This document shows, piece by piece, positions 44,117-55,838 of a stretch of 64,000 nt of DNA. The DNA lies in assembly GCF_947172395.1 (NCBI RefSeq), contig NC_069090.1:8504291-8568290 (forward strand), given 5' to 3'. Below the pieces are notes generated by a model. The model saw nothing but the letters and a program-made list of their open reading frames with translations. It was not told where the DNA came from and ran no database searches. A program made the translations under genes and the position numbers. Every line of letters starts with the position of its first letter. Within the stretch, counting starts at the first letter, position 1. Source of the DNA: Bicyclus anynana. Taxonomy: Eukaryota; Arthropoda; Insecta; Lepidoptera; Nymphalidae.

Positions 44117-45210
44117 AGTGTCTTAGGACCGCTATTATTTATAATTTATATCAACGATTTACCAGAACACATCCCTCATGACTGCATTCTATACGCAGAT
44201 GATACTACAATTACAATTAAATGCAAAGACAAAAACATGCTTCAAAACGAAATTAACACCACATTACAGAAAACTAAGGTTTGGCTGGAAGCTAATAACC
44301 TATCAGTTAATACAACAAAAACTAAATGTGTTCAATTTCTGACTCAATTGTACTCCATCAAATCTATGTATTGTATATGATCAAATGCCAATAGAAGAAG
44401 TAGATACTGTATCATTCCTCGGCCTCTTATTAGACAAACACTGTAATTGGAAGGACCATGTGGACAAACTATGTATAAAATTAGACCGATTCACCTATGT
44501 CCTGAGACGGCTTAGTCGAACCTCAAATTTAAAGACTACCTTACTAGCGTATCATGGTTATGTATCGTCCATACTGCAATATGGATTAATTTTGTGGGGC
44601 AATTCAGTAGATGCTAATCGAGCATTTATACGTCAGAAAGCATGTATTCGGTCTATGTACGGAGCGCACTTTTTGGATAGCTGCAAACCCTTATTTAAAA
44701 AACTTGTAATTCTTCCATTACCTAGTCAGTACATATATCAAATGCTTCTTTTTGTAAAAAGAAACCCTAGTCTATTCTCTGTTCACACCAACAACGCAAA
44801 TCTGAGAACATGCCGCAAAAATAAATTGGTTAGACCCCCCACAAGATTGACAATATATGCTAAGAGTTCTTTTTGTATGGCAATAAAAATATATAATAAA
44901 CTTCCTCATAGTCTAAAAGAGATGCTCTGGCCAATATTTAAATGTAAAATTTATAAATTATTATTAAAAAAAAGTTATTATGACATTCAAGATTATTCTA
45001 TGGACATGGACATTTTCTAACTTATTATTTTCTAATTGTGACATTGTATTAATTTAGATTCTTTTTTTTCTTCATTCAAATGTATTTAATTATTTAAGAT
45101 AATTCATACACCAGTTATGGTAAAATGTATAAAGGCTCAATTCTATAATATGTACCATCATGTTAAACCTACATTTTCATGAATAAAAATATTATTCATT
45201 CATTCATTCA
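44117..45210 (+). pseudogene. Non-LTR retrotransposon, reverse transcriptase C-terminal half plus 3' UTR (Jockey superfamily-like)
   Basis: A 5'-truncated LINE copy. From 44117 the frame reads SVLGPLLFIIYINDLPEHI and then LYADDT, the conserved reverse transcriptase palm motifs. The frame stops at 44378 and continues in another frame at 44376-45020 (211 codons from the ATG at 44385) with VSFLGLLLDKHCNWKDHV and LQYGLILWGN, the thumb region of this superfamily. A one-base frameshift therefore lies just before 44376. The 3' UTR runs to an ATTC-repeat tail at about 45185-45210. The 5' part, including the endonuclease, is absent. The motifs fit the Jockey, CR1 and Daphne-like group; I cannot name the clade. 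Copying is dead for this copy. SINE 43690-43995 lies just upstream and another SINE directly follows the tail. Confidence 0.85.
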
Positions 45211-45212
45211 TA

Positions 45213-45348
45213 ACCGTCCGATATTCAGAAAATACTGTGTTAAGAGAAGGTACGACAATAGTCCAGTGGGCGGGCATCAAACCTACGACCTCTCGGTGTA
45301 GGTAAGCCTGGTAGCTTTACCGTGGAGCTACTGAGGCTATAAATAAAT
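45213..45348 (-). mobile_element. SINE family 3, minus
   Basis: On the minus strand GCCTCAGTAGCTCCACGGTA then CGTAGGTTTGATGCCCGCCC and GGACTATTGTCGTACCTTCT, matching 63005-63190 in order. It starts right at the ATTC tail of the LINE 44117-45210. Confidence 0.68.
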
Positions 45349-45424
45349 AAATAAAATAAATATTTATAATAAGGACGTAGGGAGTATTCGTGTAGGCACA
45401 GGTTAATGAGCGCTTATATAACCT

Positions 45425-45622
45425 ACTAGCCAAGGCCCTACGGTTTCACCCGCGTAGTTACCGTTCCCTTGAGAATACGGGGATAAAATATAGCCTATGG
45501 TACTCATATATAACGTGGCTTTCTTGTAGTAAGAGAATTATCAAAATCAATTCTGTAGATTTTGAATGTCTAGAGATTACCCCCTACCGTACCACAAAAT
45601 TTACCACTTAATATTAGTTTAG
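45425..45622 (-). mobile_element. Helitron-like element, H1 variant, minus
   Basis: CTAGCCAAGGCCCTACGGTT through GGGATAAAATATAGCCTATG to ATATTAGTTTAGTATG. Confidence 0.65.
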
Positions 45623-46539
45623 TATGTTACACTTAACATCAAATGAAATAATCGTTTTTTCTGTCACTGTTACCAAAAAAATATACATCGATAAAAGTTA
45701 TTAACAGTTTTCGAGCAACTTTGACGACAATATATTTTCTCCAGCAACTTTTTACTCTCTGTTTACTAGTAAAGTTGGGTATTGAAAAAATTAAGTTAAG
45801 GCTTGTTATCGGGTCTTAAATTGGGTAGCCTTTACTGTTGATCAACGAAACTCGCAAGACAGTCGACCTAGTTCGAACGAAGATTGATTTAACGGAATAT
45901 TGGTCGTGCCTCTGATGTCCATATCGAGGTCACATCCTGAACGTTCAGCCGTATGGATATGGTTTCGTTTACGGTGATGGAAATGTACACCAATTTTTAT
46001 TATTATTAAAAAATATACATATATTTTTTAAATTTTCAACATGGGTATGGGTATGGGTAGGCCCACAGAACAGACAACGCTAAAAATAGAAGTAGCAAGG
46101 GGGCGTGGCCTGCGTACACCCGGGTGTGCGGAACATCGCAAGCGTGTCCGCGCATGTACTAGCAGTCTTGTTTTGTCCTGTGACAAAAGGAATAAATGAT
46201 ATTCAACTCTAAAGTAAGGGTGACATATTTAATTTTTCACTTAATATTAAACAGCCATTTATACCACGCCCCTGGGTACGCTGGGTTCAATACAAAGATT
46301 TGGCCCTCTATAAATCTAGTTACCTCTATCTGTGGGTAGGCCTTTGGTGTAGGACGCGACTTGCGTGGACACTCTTGCGCACCAGCCAGACCTAGACCAA
46401 TTAAGAAAATCTCAATCGGCCCAGCCGGGGAACCCAGGACCAAACATACATACAAACATACCCCGTTTTGTTTCAAGTCCATGCAAGAGGCCAGAGTCCA
46501 GCAGTGGACGTCCATCGGCTGTCAATGATGATAATGATA

Positions 46540-46607
<68 letters not shown>

Positions 46608-46975
46608 AAAAAAGTGTCTATTGGCTACCTTTTGGTAGGAGCATTGGCTGACAAACTTTGAACCTTCATAAAATGAGGTACTCGTATGTATACAGGGAAT
46701 TGGTTTGGTAGAGGGATGTCATTCGAATAATTGCAATGTGCAAATTCAGCCACGGGTCAGTGGGTCAGTATACTAATAAAATTAATAGCAAGACAGATGC
46801 GAACTATGCTTCATAAAGATGATTTACGTCGAAGCCTTAATACGTGTGGGCGTCGTATGGAAGCCTAATGATAGAGATTATGTAAGCCAATAGTAATACA
46901 TTGTAACTGTAGTTTAGGATTCGGGCAGTATGTTTGCAGTTGATTACTATCAAGTTAATCTTGATAATACGCTCA
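45623..46975. other. No gene; SINE and RTE tail pieces
   Basis: 46370-46606 as annotated; the rest is unassigned. 46085-46150 is GC-rich (GGGGGCGTGGCCTGCGTACA). Confidence 0.4.
46478..46606 (+). mobile_element. RTE-like 3' tail with a long GAT microsatellite
   Basis: CAGCAGTGGACGTCCATCGG is the last RTE motif, followed from 46525 by an almost pure GAT repeat of about 80 bases. The plus strand reads it as a run of aspartates, which is an artefact. A small SINE piece (46370-46440, minus) precedes it. Confidence 0.7.
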
Positions 46976-47133
46976 TCTATACTAAATATCTATAATAAAG
47001 CTGAAGAGTTTGTTTGTTTGATTGAACGCGCTAATCTCAGGAACTAAAGGTCCGATTTGAAAAATTCTTTCAGTGTTAGATAGCCTATTTATCGAGGAAG
47101 GTTATAGGCTATATTTTATCCCCTTATCCCTAC
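46976..47133 (+). mobile_element. Helitron-like element, H1, 3'-truncated
   Basis: TCTATACTAAATATCTATAA to TTTTATCCCCTTATCCCTAC, then cut by the repeat at 47146-47390. Confidence 0.75.
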
Positions 47134-47145
47134 GTAAACAAAATT

Positions 47146-47390
47146 GTCTGTCATTTTCTGCGAAAAACGAGCATAGATTTGGTACATATCTTAAACTAAA
47201 CTAGAAGTTTTTACCCGTTTTTTACACGATTCAACTACACAAAAAGTTATTTTTACGGAGCTCTTTAACCGACGAACACGATTACAACTATTTAACATCG
47301 ATTCTATAGAGACAGCTTTTATAATCACATTAGATCATCGATCATATACTTTGACAGAAAAATACCACCTAGCGAGGCAGGTCCTATACA
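47146..47390. mobile_element. Interior of the 51890 element without its ends, opposite strand
   Basis: GTTAAAGAGCTC-type blocks (GAGCTCTTTAACCGACGAAC), AACTAGAAGTTTTTACCCG and ATACTTTGACAGAAAAATAC match 51953-52213 inverted. No terminal repeats here. Confidence 0.65.
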
Positions 47391-47596
47391 ATAGTTAGAC
47401 TGAGAAAAAAATTTATAACGCTGACGCATATTATGCTATTAATTATACCTCCCTCATGTAGATGAAAAGTTTTTGTGATCCAGCTTTCCAGATACGTGTG
47501 ACAAGGATTAGACGACCTTTCCTTTTTGCGTCAGTAACGTTCGTGACGGGATGTAAAATTATATTGTAAATCACAAGCGCTTAAGATTATTTATTA

Positions 47597-47865
47597 CTAG
47601 TGACGCCGCGCGGTTCCACCTGCGTGGTTACCGTTCTGTATGAGTATGGGGATAAATTATAGCCTATAGCCTTCCTCGATAAATGGGGTATCTAACACTA
47701 AAAGAATTTTTTAAATCGGACCACTAGTTCCTGAGATTAGCGTGTTCAAACAACTAAATAAACAAACTATCCAGCCGGCGCCCGTAACTTCGTTCACGTA
47801 AAATTCAGTTTTTCACAAATCTTGTAGGGACTAGAATTTTTCGAGATAAAAAGTAGCATACATGT
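47597..47865 (-). mobile_element. Helitron-like elements, H1 and part of H2, minus
   Basis: CTAGTGACGCCGCGCGGTTC to AAACAAACTATCCAG (H1, 5' end lost) joined to GGCGCCCGTAACTTCGTTCA (H2 3' end). Confidence 0.7.
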
Positions 47866-49621
47866 TGCGCTACCTCCTCTATCTCTATCTATCTACCAGT
47901 GAAACTCCCGTTAAAATCGGTCCAGACGTTCCAGAGGCTAGTTCGAACAAACAGAAAGACCGACAAATTAAAAAAAAACGCCTTTGTGTTTTAGAATCGT
48001 GTAATCATCTGTTAACTATAGGTACCTACTTGAAAAAAAAAACATTTATTTTGAAACCACAGACAAACACTTCAATTTTATTTTTATGTACGTATTGGCC
48101 TTGTTTATTAATTATTAATTTTGAGTATGTGTCTAAAATGCTACGTTATAAATATTTTGGCATGCTAATTAATCGCTGCTCAACGTAGTTACAATGTGCT
48201 AACTCGGAAGCTAGCTAAAACTTTTAAATTAAATATTTTACGGTACTTAACCTATAGTGACGTCATAGCAACAGAAGTTATTCCGTTACCGACATTATCG
48301 ATACTAAGCCAGACTTAACAAAAACAACCACAAACTTGGAACAAACTGTTTTGTGGTATTTCATATCATAAATTATGCCTAAAAGTAATGGTAAATATAT
48401 AAACTTGCAAAAATTCATTCTTTAATAGGTGTATTCATTTTTCGCTTTTAAACCAGAATAAACCTCTTATTTGATATCCTTATTATGGGTGTACGTTGAA
48501 ATAACATCTATGAGAGTCCACCATCTTAATAAGGTAAATCACTAGTTGTTTTAACAGTACACTGCTACACTACACAGCAACTGTTTAACAATCAATGTGA
48601 TTTGACGGCCTCCGTGGCGCAGTGGTATGCGCGGTGGATTTACAAAACGGAGGTCCTGGGTTCGATCCCCGGCTGGGCAGATTGAGATTTTCTTAATTGG
48701 TCCAGGTCTGGCTGGTGGGAGGCTTCGGCCGTGGCTAGTTACCACCCTACCGGCAAAGACGTACCGCCAAGCGATTTAGCGTTCCGGTACGATGCCGTGT
48801 AGAAACCGAATGGGGTGTGGATTTTCATCCTCCTCCTTACAAGTTAGCCCGCTTCCATCTAAGAAAAAATTAAGATTAAAAAAAATACGTGTGGCACTCG
48901 GGGACTGCTGCGGTAAAGCAATTAGCATTTTTAATCAACTTATGCAATTATAATAATAAAATAAATTTTATTTTCTTAATAAAAAAATGTATAAATAAAA
49001 AAAGTAAAAGTCTGGTTTAATAACTTTTTTCCTTAGTATCACACCACTCCAGTTCATCCAGTTGCATCGATATGATAACGTCGAAATGTATTAACATGAT
49101 GCACGGCTTGGGTGTTAGGTTTATTTTCGTTACGGAATATCTTTATTCGGTCGCCGCGCTATAAGGCCGCTAAAAGCTACTTGTATGCAATAGCTTAAAA
49201 ACAAACATTGAAAATATAGGTTTTATAAAGATTTGTAAAAAATAACTCAAACAAAACCCATTGGGACGAATAGTCCCAACTGTGAATTTGCTTTGTAAAC
49301 AACCTCGTTATTATGATTTCTGATGATACAACCTTGCAATATTCCATCTGTTACGCGGTTGGGCCAATAAAACAACATGGTGGATCCATTCAATTTGCTT
49401 CCCGTGCATGCAATATAAATGCCTAGGGAAAAATAGTGTTTATGAATTTTTTAATTTCGTTATTTGTACGAGAAATTCACATTTTTCTTTATTGGCAATA
49501 TATCAAATATCGGTATTTATTAAACTGCTAGCGATCCAACCCGTCAGACGATCTAAAATATTTTAACACGGCTTGCCAATACCTACTCATATTTTCACAC
49601 ATTGTGCTTGTATCTTGTTTA
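47866..49621. other. No gene; one SINE
   Basis: Besides 48603-48862, AT-rich and unassigned. Confidence 0.4.
48603..48862 (+). mobile_element. SINE family 2 (tRNA-derived)
   Basis: Head TGACGGCCTCCGTGGCGCAG with A-box TGGCGCAGTGG and B-box GGTTCGATCCC, then CTGGGCAGATTGAGATTTTC and the conserved body TTCGGCCGTGGCTAGTTACC. It stops early at GCTTCCATCTAAG. Reference copy for the family in this window. Confidence 0.88.
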
Positions 49622-49765
49622 CTAGCTGACGCCCCGCGGTTTCACCCGCGTAGTTCCAATTCCCGTGAGAACACGGGGATAAAATATAGCCTATGACACT
49701 AACAACTAGGCTTTCTAGTGGTAAAAGAATTTTCGTTTCGTTCGGTTAGTTCGATGTAAAAAGAC
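49622..49765 (-). mobile_element. Helitron-like element, H1, minus, truncated
   Basis: CTAGCTGACGCCCCGCGGTT to TTCGGTTAGTTCGATG. Confidence 0.72.
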
Positions 49766-50027
49766 AAGTATTATTATAATACATTGCTTCGTTAGTCCAA
49801 TGTTTAGGCACAGTAAAAATATATACATCGTGGATTCAAATCATGAGAATTGAGACCTTGTGTCTTGGATCGGGAAATAAAAAGTTGAGCTTTTCATTCT
49901 TCCAAGAACGCATTCTTCCCGAAGTTAAGAAGTTGATTGTTTGCACCTCTGGAGTATGGAGAGCACGTTAAACTGTCAGTCCCGGTCTGTCATTACATTT
50001 TTTTACGTTTTTTTTTAATATTTTTTT

Positions 50028-50372
50028 TTATATTCTTTACAAGTTAGCCCTTGACTACAATCTCACCTGATGGTAAGTGATGATGCAGTCTAAGATGGAA
50101 GCGGGCTAACTTGTTAAGAGGAGGATGAAAATCTACACCCCTTTCGGTTTGTACACGGCATCGTACCGGAACGCTAAATCGATTGGGGGTACGAAGCCTC
50201 CCACCAGCCAGACCTGGACCAATTAAGAAAACGTCAATCGGCTCAGCCGGGGATCGAATCCAGAACCTCCGTCTTGTAAATCCACCGCGCATACCACTGC
50301 GCCACGGAGGCCTTCAAAATATTCTTTGCGGTGGGGTAACTAGCCACGGCCAAAGCCTCCCACAAGCCAAAA
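50028..50372 (-). mobile_element. SINE family 2, minus, with a second partial copy
   Basis: 50028-50314 is a near-complete minus copy missing the middle (deletion after GGTACGAAGCCTCC). 50330-50372 is another small minus piece (GTAACTAGCCACGGCCAAAG). Confidence 0.85.
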
Positions 50373-50689
50373 ACATCTGATAGTGATCGTTACGGAGCAG
50401 CAAGGTGGGTCTAAGCGCCGTACCCATTGTCCTATAAAGAAGGAGATTTGGCCCGATCGTGGGGCAATCAAATAGGCAGATAATAAGTAAATATAAAGGC
50501 AGTACAAACATAGAGTTAGCTACAATTCTTTTTTTTTCAAGTGGACTAACTAGTTCGACCTATTTTGTAGTCGGTCGAACTGATCAAACTAAATATTGGC
50601 TGCTTCCCCGGATGTAACTAACGATCCAGGTCACATCCTGCAAATAAACTGAGTCTGGTTTTCAGTGTAAATATAATGTTTGCTCTTTT

Positions 50690-50815
50690 ATACGTAATAT
50701 TATAAAGAGGTAATGTTTATGGCATTGTAGACCACTAGAAAGACACTTGATTTAAGAGTCGTAGGCTATATCTTATTCCCGTATTGTCACGGGAACGAGA
50801 ACTACTGGACAGGTT
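50690..50815 (+). mobile_element. Helitron-like element, H1 variant
   Basis: TAATATTATAAAGAGGTAAT to GGGAACGAGAACTACTGG; same subfamily as 40655-40848. Confidence 0.6.
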
Positions 50816-51499
50816 TTGATAATTCGTTTGAAAATATTTTTTTTGTTTGAGGTATATTCCTGAGGTGGTTCTATTGTCATCATGTCAGGATCCTGGAGAA
50901 ATCGAGGAAACTCTTTAAATTTTATATGCACACCAGACTTTGGGTAGTTTTAAAAAGTAAGCTACTTTACTTTTATCATATTTGCATACAAAAGGCACAA
51001 TTTGGTTAAGAAGAACTGATGATGAAGACCATAAATGGCTTATGTAGTTGCAATAGGGTAAAACGAACGTCTTCAAAGACACATTTATTTTTAATTATAT
51101 CCCAAGGGAACGGTAACTACGCGAGGAAATATTTTGTTTTTCTTTTATTTTGTTGAGTACCTACACTTTTCATACAATTCAAAATCACGTAATAAACGCT
51201 GTACTTTGCAAACCGTGTGATGTTTGCAGGGTTAGGTTTCTGTAAACATCACAATAAATTGCTGTTTACTTGTTCCGTATTCCAAAGATGTTTTCATACT
51301 TCTAAGGCTAAGTTACACAAGAAGAGTGTCTCGGAAGTGAACGACAATTCCTTGCTGGACAATCATCCTGTCCTTTAGTGTAAACAAATGGTAGGGTATC
51401 GCCTCTCGAAAGCAATTATCGCTTCCCAAATCTCCTTTTAGTGGCTGTGTGTGTAAACAATACGAGTTTCGACATTCGATTTCATGAAAAACCTTGACT
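50816..51499. other. Nothing recognised
   Basis: No family or coding signal seen. Confidence 0.4.
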
Positions 51500-51700
51500 G
51501 AGTTTGTTGTGGGCTCTTCTCGGACCAAGGCGCGTTTGAAACCCTCGTAACTTTAACTAAGTACCCCCGTAACTAAGTTTTCGACTATTATTACCACCAT
51601 TAGATTAAATTAAATTATGACATAATTTTGCCCTTTCAAAAGTGCTGGTATCTAAGCCTAATTGAAATAAATGAATTTTGACTTTGACTTTGACTTTGAC
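51500..51700 (+). mobile_element. LINE 3' end with (TTGACT)n tail
   Basis: GTTTGTTGTGGGCTCTTCTC, GGCGCGTTTGAAACCCTCGT, TTACCACCATTA, then AAATGAATTTTGACTTTGAC repeated. Fragments of the same family: 9175-9250, 9445-9500 (minus), 30110-30290, 33215-33350, 36985-37135. Confidence 0.65.
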
Positions 51701-51889
51701 ATGACGAGTCTCTCTGGCGTAAACGGCTATTCTTCAACGATGTTTTTATCACTATCTATCTTTATTTAAAGAATCGTATTAAAAAGAGACAGATAAAGAC
51801 GAATTCTACAGACTGTTGAGTCGTAAAAATATCGTCCGAAAATGGCTACAGTAGTTCCACAATATGTGCATACATACTCATACATATAA

Positions 51890-52292
51890 CTCGTGCACAT
51901 TAACTTGACACCTGGCATTTAGACACAACCATCCTGAGACCAATTATTTTATAGGAGCTGCTTCGCTAGACGTTACTTTTCTGTCAAAGTATATGATCAA
52001 CGATCTAATGCGATTATAAAAACTGTCTCTATAGAATAAATTTTAAATAGTTGTAATCGTGTTCGTCGGTTAAAGAGCTCTGTAAAAATACCTTTTGTGT
52101 AGTTGAATGGTGTAAAAAACGGGCAAAAACTTCTAGTTTAGTTTAAGATATATACCAAATCTAAGCTCGTTTTCTTCAAAAAAATGACAAACAATTTTGT
52201 TCGTGACTATGAGTGCGATACAAGTCCTGCTATAATTGATCTGAGCTATACATCATTCGACTACAATCAGGTGTCAAGTTAATCCGCACGAG
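51890..52292. mobile_element. Element with 25-bp terminal inverted repeats
   Basis: CTCGTGCACATTAACTTGAC at 51890 and, inverted, CTCGTGCGGATTAACTTGAC ending 52292. Interior from about 51953 to 52213 matches 47146-47390 in inverted direction. A lone end lies at 12085-12111. Confidence 0.65.
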
Positions 52293-52683
52293 CTGTACAT
52301 CATAACACACTAGTATGGTTCGAATACAGAACTTTTGGCTATTCTTAAATTTAAATACTGTGTTAAAAATTACACCAAATATAAAGCCAATTTTTACAAA
52401 ATTCCTTAAATACAAAAAGTAAGCTGAACTTCCCGTTCAAAGTTGTATTAATATATACACGTATTTTACTCACTTGAAAAACTTCACGGTAGAAAATAAT
52501 AAAAGTACCAGTAGCGAGTCTTAGTAAAAGTCTTGCTTCTGAAACTTCGGTTCCTTGAAGTCAACTTGAAACTTCATACATTTTAAATGAAAGCCCGTAA
52601 GAGACTTTGAGACAAGAGTTTATAAGCAACCTACTGAACGTTTGAACATATTACATGGCTTTATCAGTACAGAGATTTTTTAT

Positions 52684-52905
52684 ACTAGCAGACGCCCGCG
52701 ACTTCGTTCGTGGAATTAAGTTTTTCACAAATCCCGCGGGAACCACGGATTAATCCAGGATGAAAAGTAGCCTATGTGTTAATCCAGACTAAAATCTATT
52801 TCCATTTCAAATTTCAGTCAAATCGCTTCAGCAGTAGCGGCGTAAAAGAGGAACAAACCTACTTACGCACTTACACACAAACTTACGCCTGTATAATATT
52901 AGTGT
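52684..52905 (-). mobile_element. Helitron-like element, H2, minus
   Basis: CTAGCAGACGCCCGCGACTT to GTATAATATTAGTGTGAT. Confidence 0.78.
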
Positions 52906-52954
52906 GATAGTGTGATGATAAAATCAATACATCGATATCATACATCATCACATT

Positions 52955-53267
52955 TGCAACCCATTTTCGTCTTACTATTGAGCACGAGTCTCCTCTCAGA
53001 ATGAGAGGGGTTAGGCCAAATAGTCCACCACGCTGACCCAATGCAGATTGGCAGACTTCACACACGCAGAGAATTAAGAAAATTATCTGGTATGTAAGTA
53101 GGTTTCCTCACGATGTTTTTCCTTCACCGTTTGAGACACGTGATGTTTAATTTCTTAAAATGCACACAACTGAAAAGTTGGAGGTGCATGCCCCGGACCG
53201 GATTCGAACCCACACCCTTCGGGTTCGGAGCCAGAGGTCATATCCACTGGGCTATCACGGCTCTCAA
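52955..53267 (-). mobile_element. SINE family 1, minus
   Basis: Complete copy; minus-strand head GAGAGCCGTGATAGCCCAGT, B-box GGTTCGAATCC. Confidence 0.88.
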
Positions 53268-53489
53268 GGGCCAATAATATACTTACGATAATTGTGAACT
53301 TCGTTATAAACAACTTTACTAAGCCCTTCAGCTTAGTATGGGCTTTAGTAGGTAGATAGTAGATAGTCCGTACTAAGGGCTATATTAAGCCTTCGAGTGG
53401 ATCGACAATCTTTTTTTAAGATATTCAATGTTATATTAATGTTAACAGGTCAACGGGCTTGCTAATCGACAAGGGTTGTTGAAGGTTTC

Positions 53490-54400
53490 TTTTTTAACCG
53501 ACTTCCAAAAAGGAGGAGGTTCTACGTTCGGTTGTATGTATGTTTTTTTTTTTTTTTTTTTTTTTTATGTATGTCCAGCGATAATTCCGTCATTTGTGGA
53601 CCGATTTTGAAAATTCTTTTTTGTTTTGAAGGGTTTGATTCCAGGGTGGTCCCATTTTTTTCATGTCAGGATCTGATGATGGCATCCTGGTGAAATCGAG
53701 GGGAACTTTCGAAAATCGTAGGGACGGCTGGTGCGTTTGTTTGTGTTTCCATAAGGTATTTTAAACCATTACAATTTTATGAAGGTCTGGAGTTGGTCTG
53801 ATGATGGAGCCGAAACACAGACGATGGAACTCGTCAACGATTTACAGCAGGTACCTTTTGTTTGGGCTTGATTTATTTGTATTGATGAGAACTTTCCACC
53901 TAGATGGGTTGTGTCTGTTTTAAGGGTCTGATGATGAAGACGAAGGACAGTTAAGAGAACTCCTCAACGGTTCACAGTAGCTACCTTGTGTTTGGACTTG
54001 ATAAATTTGTATTGATGAGAACTTTCCACCTAGATGGGTTGTGACTGTATTAGGGGTCTGGTGATGAAGACGAAGGATAGTTAAGGGAACTCTTCGACGG
54101 TTCACAGTAGCTACCTTGTGTTTTGACTTGATAATTTTGTATTGATGAGAACTTTCCACCTGGATAGGTTGTGACTGTATTAGGGGTCTGGTGACGAAGA
54201 TGATGGAGAGTAAAGGGAACTCCTCGACGGTTCACAGTAGCTACCTTGTGTATGGACTTGATAAATTTTATATTGATGAGAACTTTCCAACCATATGGAT
54301 TGTGACTGCATAAGGGGTCTGGTGATGAAGACGGAGGACAGTCACCTTTCACGTTTTTCTGAATATTCATATTACGTGTGAATAAAGGGGGGGTGAAATT
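53490..54400 (+). repeat. CCGACTTC-family repeat with a 130-bp tandem array
   Basis: Starts AACCGACTTCCAAAAAGGAG, poly-T, then GGATCTGATGATGGCATCCT. From about 53795 to 54345 a 130-bp unit (GGTCTGATGATGAAGACGAA ... TTGATGAGAACTTTCCACC) repeats about four times; phase markers at 53924, 54054, 54184, 54315. Confidence 0.8.
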
Positions 54401-54532
54401 TTGTATATGAGTTAAGGTAGTATTTTTAAAATTGGGATTGTAGGACTTATCATAAGAAAATAACGTTTCAACTAATTGCTTATTAATTTTTGGTTACACT
54501 CAGTAGGTGTGCTAACACTAAAAATTAAAAAA

Positions 54533-54853
54533 TAAAAATTTTAATAAAAAAAATTCAACCGACTTCCAACTCAAAAATCCTAAACTAAAAAGCAAAAAAT
54601 AACATCTTACCTATGTGCTACCTTCTGATCAGTTTGAAGGCGGTGCCAATCCAGTGTCATGTTTTAATTAAAGCCGTTTCTGAAAGAACCACAGAAATTT
54701 TGTAATTTAAACGGCTTAAATTAAAACATCACTGGCTTGGCACCGCCTTCAAACTGATCAGAAGGTAGCACATAGGTAAGATGTTATTTTTTGCTTTTTA
54801 GTTTAGGATTTTTGAGTTGGAAGTCGGTTGAATTTTTTTTATTAAAATTTTTA
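54533..54853. mobile_element. Fold-back element, about 145-bp arms
   Basis: Left arm 54533-54680, right arm 54711-54853, almost perfectly complementary, 30-base centre. Arms contain TTCAACCGACTTCCAACTC and CCTTCTGATCAGTTTGAAGG. No coding capacity. Confidence 0.8.
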
Positions 54854-54948
54854 CTACCCTGCAAAAATCGTTAAATTAACCCTTTTATCGTGTTGCTTGA
54901 GATTTTTTTTAATATTTTATCTTTTCAACTAATAAGCGACTTCAACTT

Positions 54949-55278
54949 TGACGACCTCCGTGGCGCAGTGGTGTGCGCGGTGGATTTACAAGACGGAGGT
55001 CCTGGGTTCGACCCGGCTGGGCCGATTAAGATTTTCTTAATTGGTCCAGGTCTGGCTGGTGGGGGTGGTGGAGGCTTCGGCCGTGGCTAGTTACCACCCT
55101 ACCGGCAAAGTCGTACCGCCGAGCGATTTAGCGTTCCGGTACGATGTCGTGTAGAAACCAAAAAGGGGTGTGAATTTCCATCCTCCTCCTAACAAGTTAG
55201 CCCGCTTCCATCTTAGACTGCATCATCACTTACCATCAGATGAGATTGTAATCAAAGGCTAATTTGCAAAGAATAAAA
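54949..55278 (+). mobile_element. SINE family 2
   Basis: Complete copy from TGACGACCTCCGTGGCGCAG to CTAATTTGCAAAGAATAAAA with A-rich tail. Contains a GGTGGGGGTGGTGGAGG expansion. Confidence 0.88.
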
Positions 55279-55279
55279 A

Positions 55280-55500
55280 AAAGAGGAGCAGGTTCTCAAT
55301 TCGACGCTTTCGATGTTTTTTTTTTATCATTCATTTCATTTCCTAACCGATTATGAAATTTCTTTTTCTGTTTAATAAGGTATAGAACTATACTTTATAA
55401 AACAAAAAAAGAATTTAATGAGAATAGAATCCCATTTAATTTTCATGAAAATCGGTTCAGTAATTCTGTGTTAAAATAAATTGTCGAATTTGCCCGTACC
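55280..55500 (+). repeat. CCGACTTC-family repeat, partial
   Basis: AGAGGAGCAGGTTCTCAATT, poly-T, CATGAAAATCGGTTCAGTAA. Confidence 0.6.
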
Positions 55501-55537
55501 GCTAGGACTTGCTTAGGACACACTAAAAATAGAAAAA

Positions 55538-55838
55538 TAAAATCTTTTTAACAAAAAAATTAAACCGACCTCAAAGTCACAAAACTAAAATGCTAAAAAT
55601 AACATCGTATGCCCATACGATGTTATTTTAACCTTCTGATCACTTTGAAGGCGGTGCCAACACACTGATACATTAACTTAAGCTGAGTAAATCATAAAGT
55701 TTTAGGATAAAAAGTTATTTTTATTTTTCTTTCCCGGCACTGCCTTCTAAGTGATCAGAAGCTAGCACATATGATGTTATTTTTCGTTTTTTAGTTTTGT
55801 GATTATGAAGTCGGTTTTATTTTGATAAAAAGATTTTA
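55538..55838. mobile_element. Related fold-back element, diverged arms
   Basis: Ends TAAAATCTTTTTA and TAAAAAGATTTTA with AAACCGAC and CTTCTGATCACTT in both arms, matching the plan of 54533-54853. A second perfect 16-bp hairpin (55596-55611 with 55614-55629) is inside the left arm. Confidence 0.7.

Noticed and set aside
46365..46661. Open frame of 98 codons with a long aspartate run
   Set aside because: It is the GAT tail of an RTE-like fragment read in one frame.
48603..48685. tRNA gene
   Set aside because: A- and B-boxes are present but a SINE body follows and many copies share it; no clean cloverleaf.
53920..54370. Repeated-peptide ORFs on minus
   Set aside because: They come from the 130-bp tandem array in a mobile repeat.
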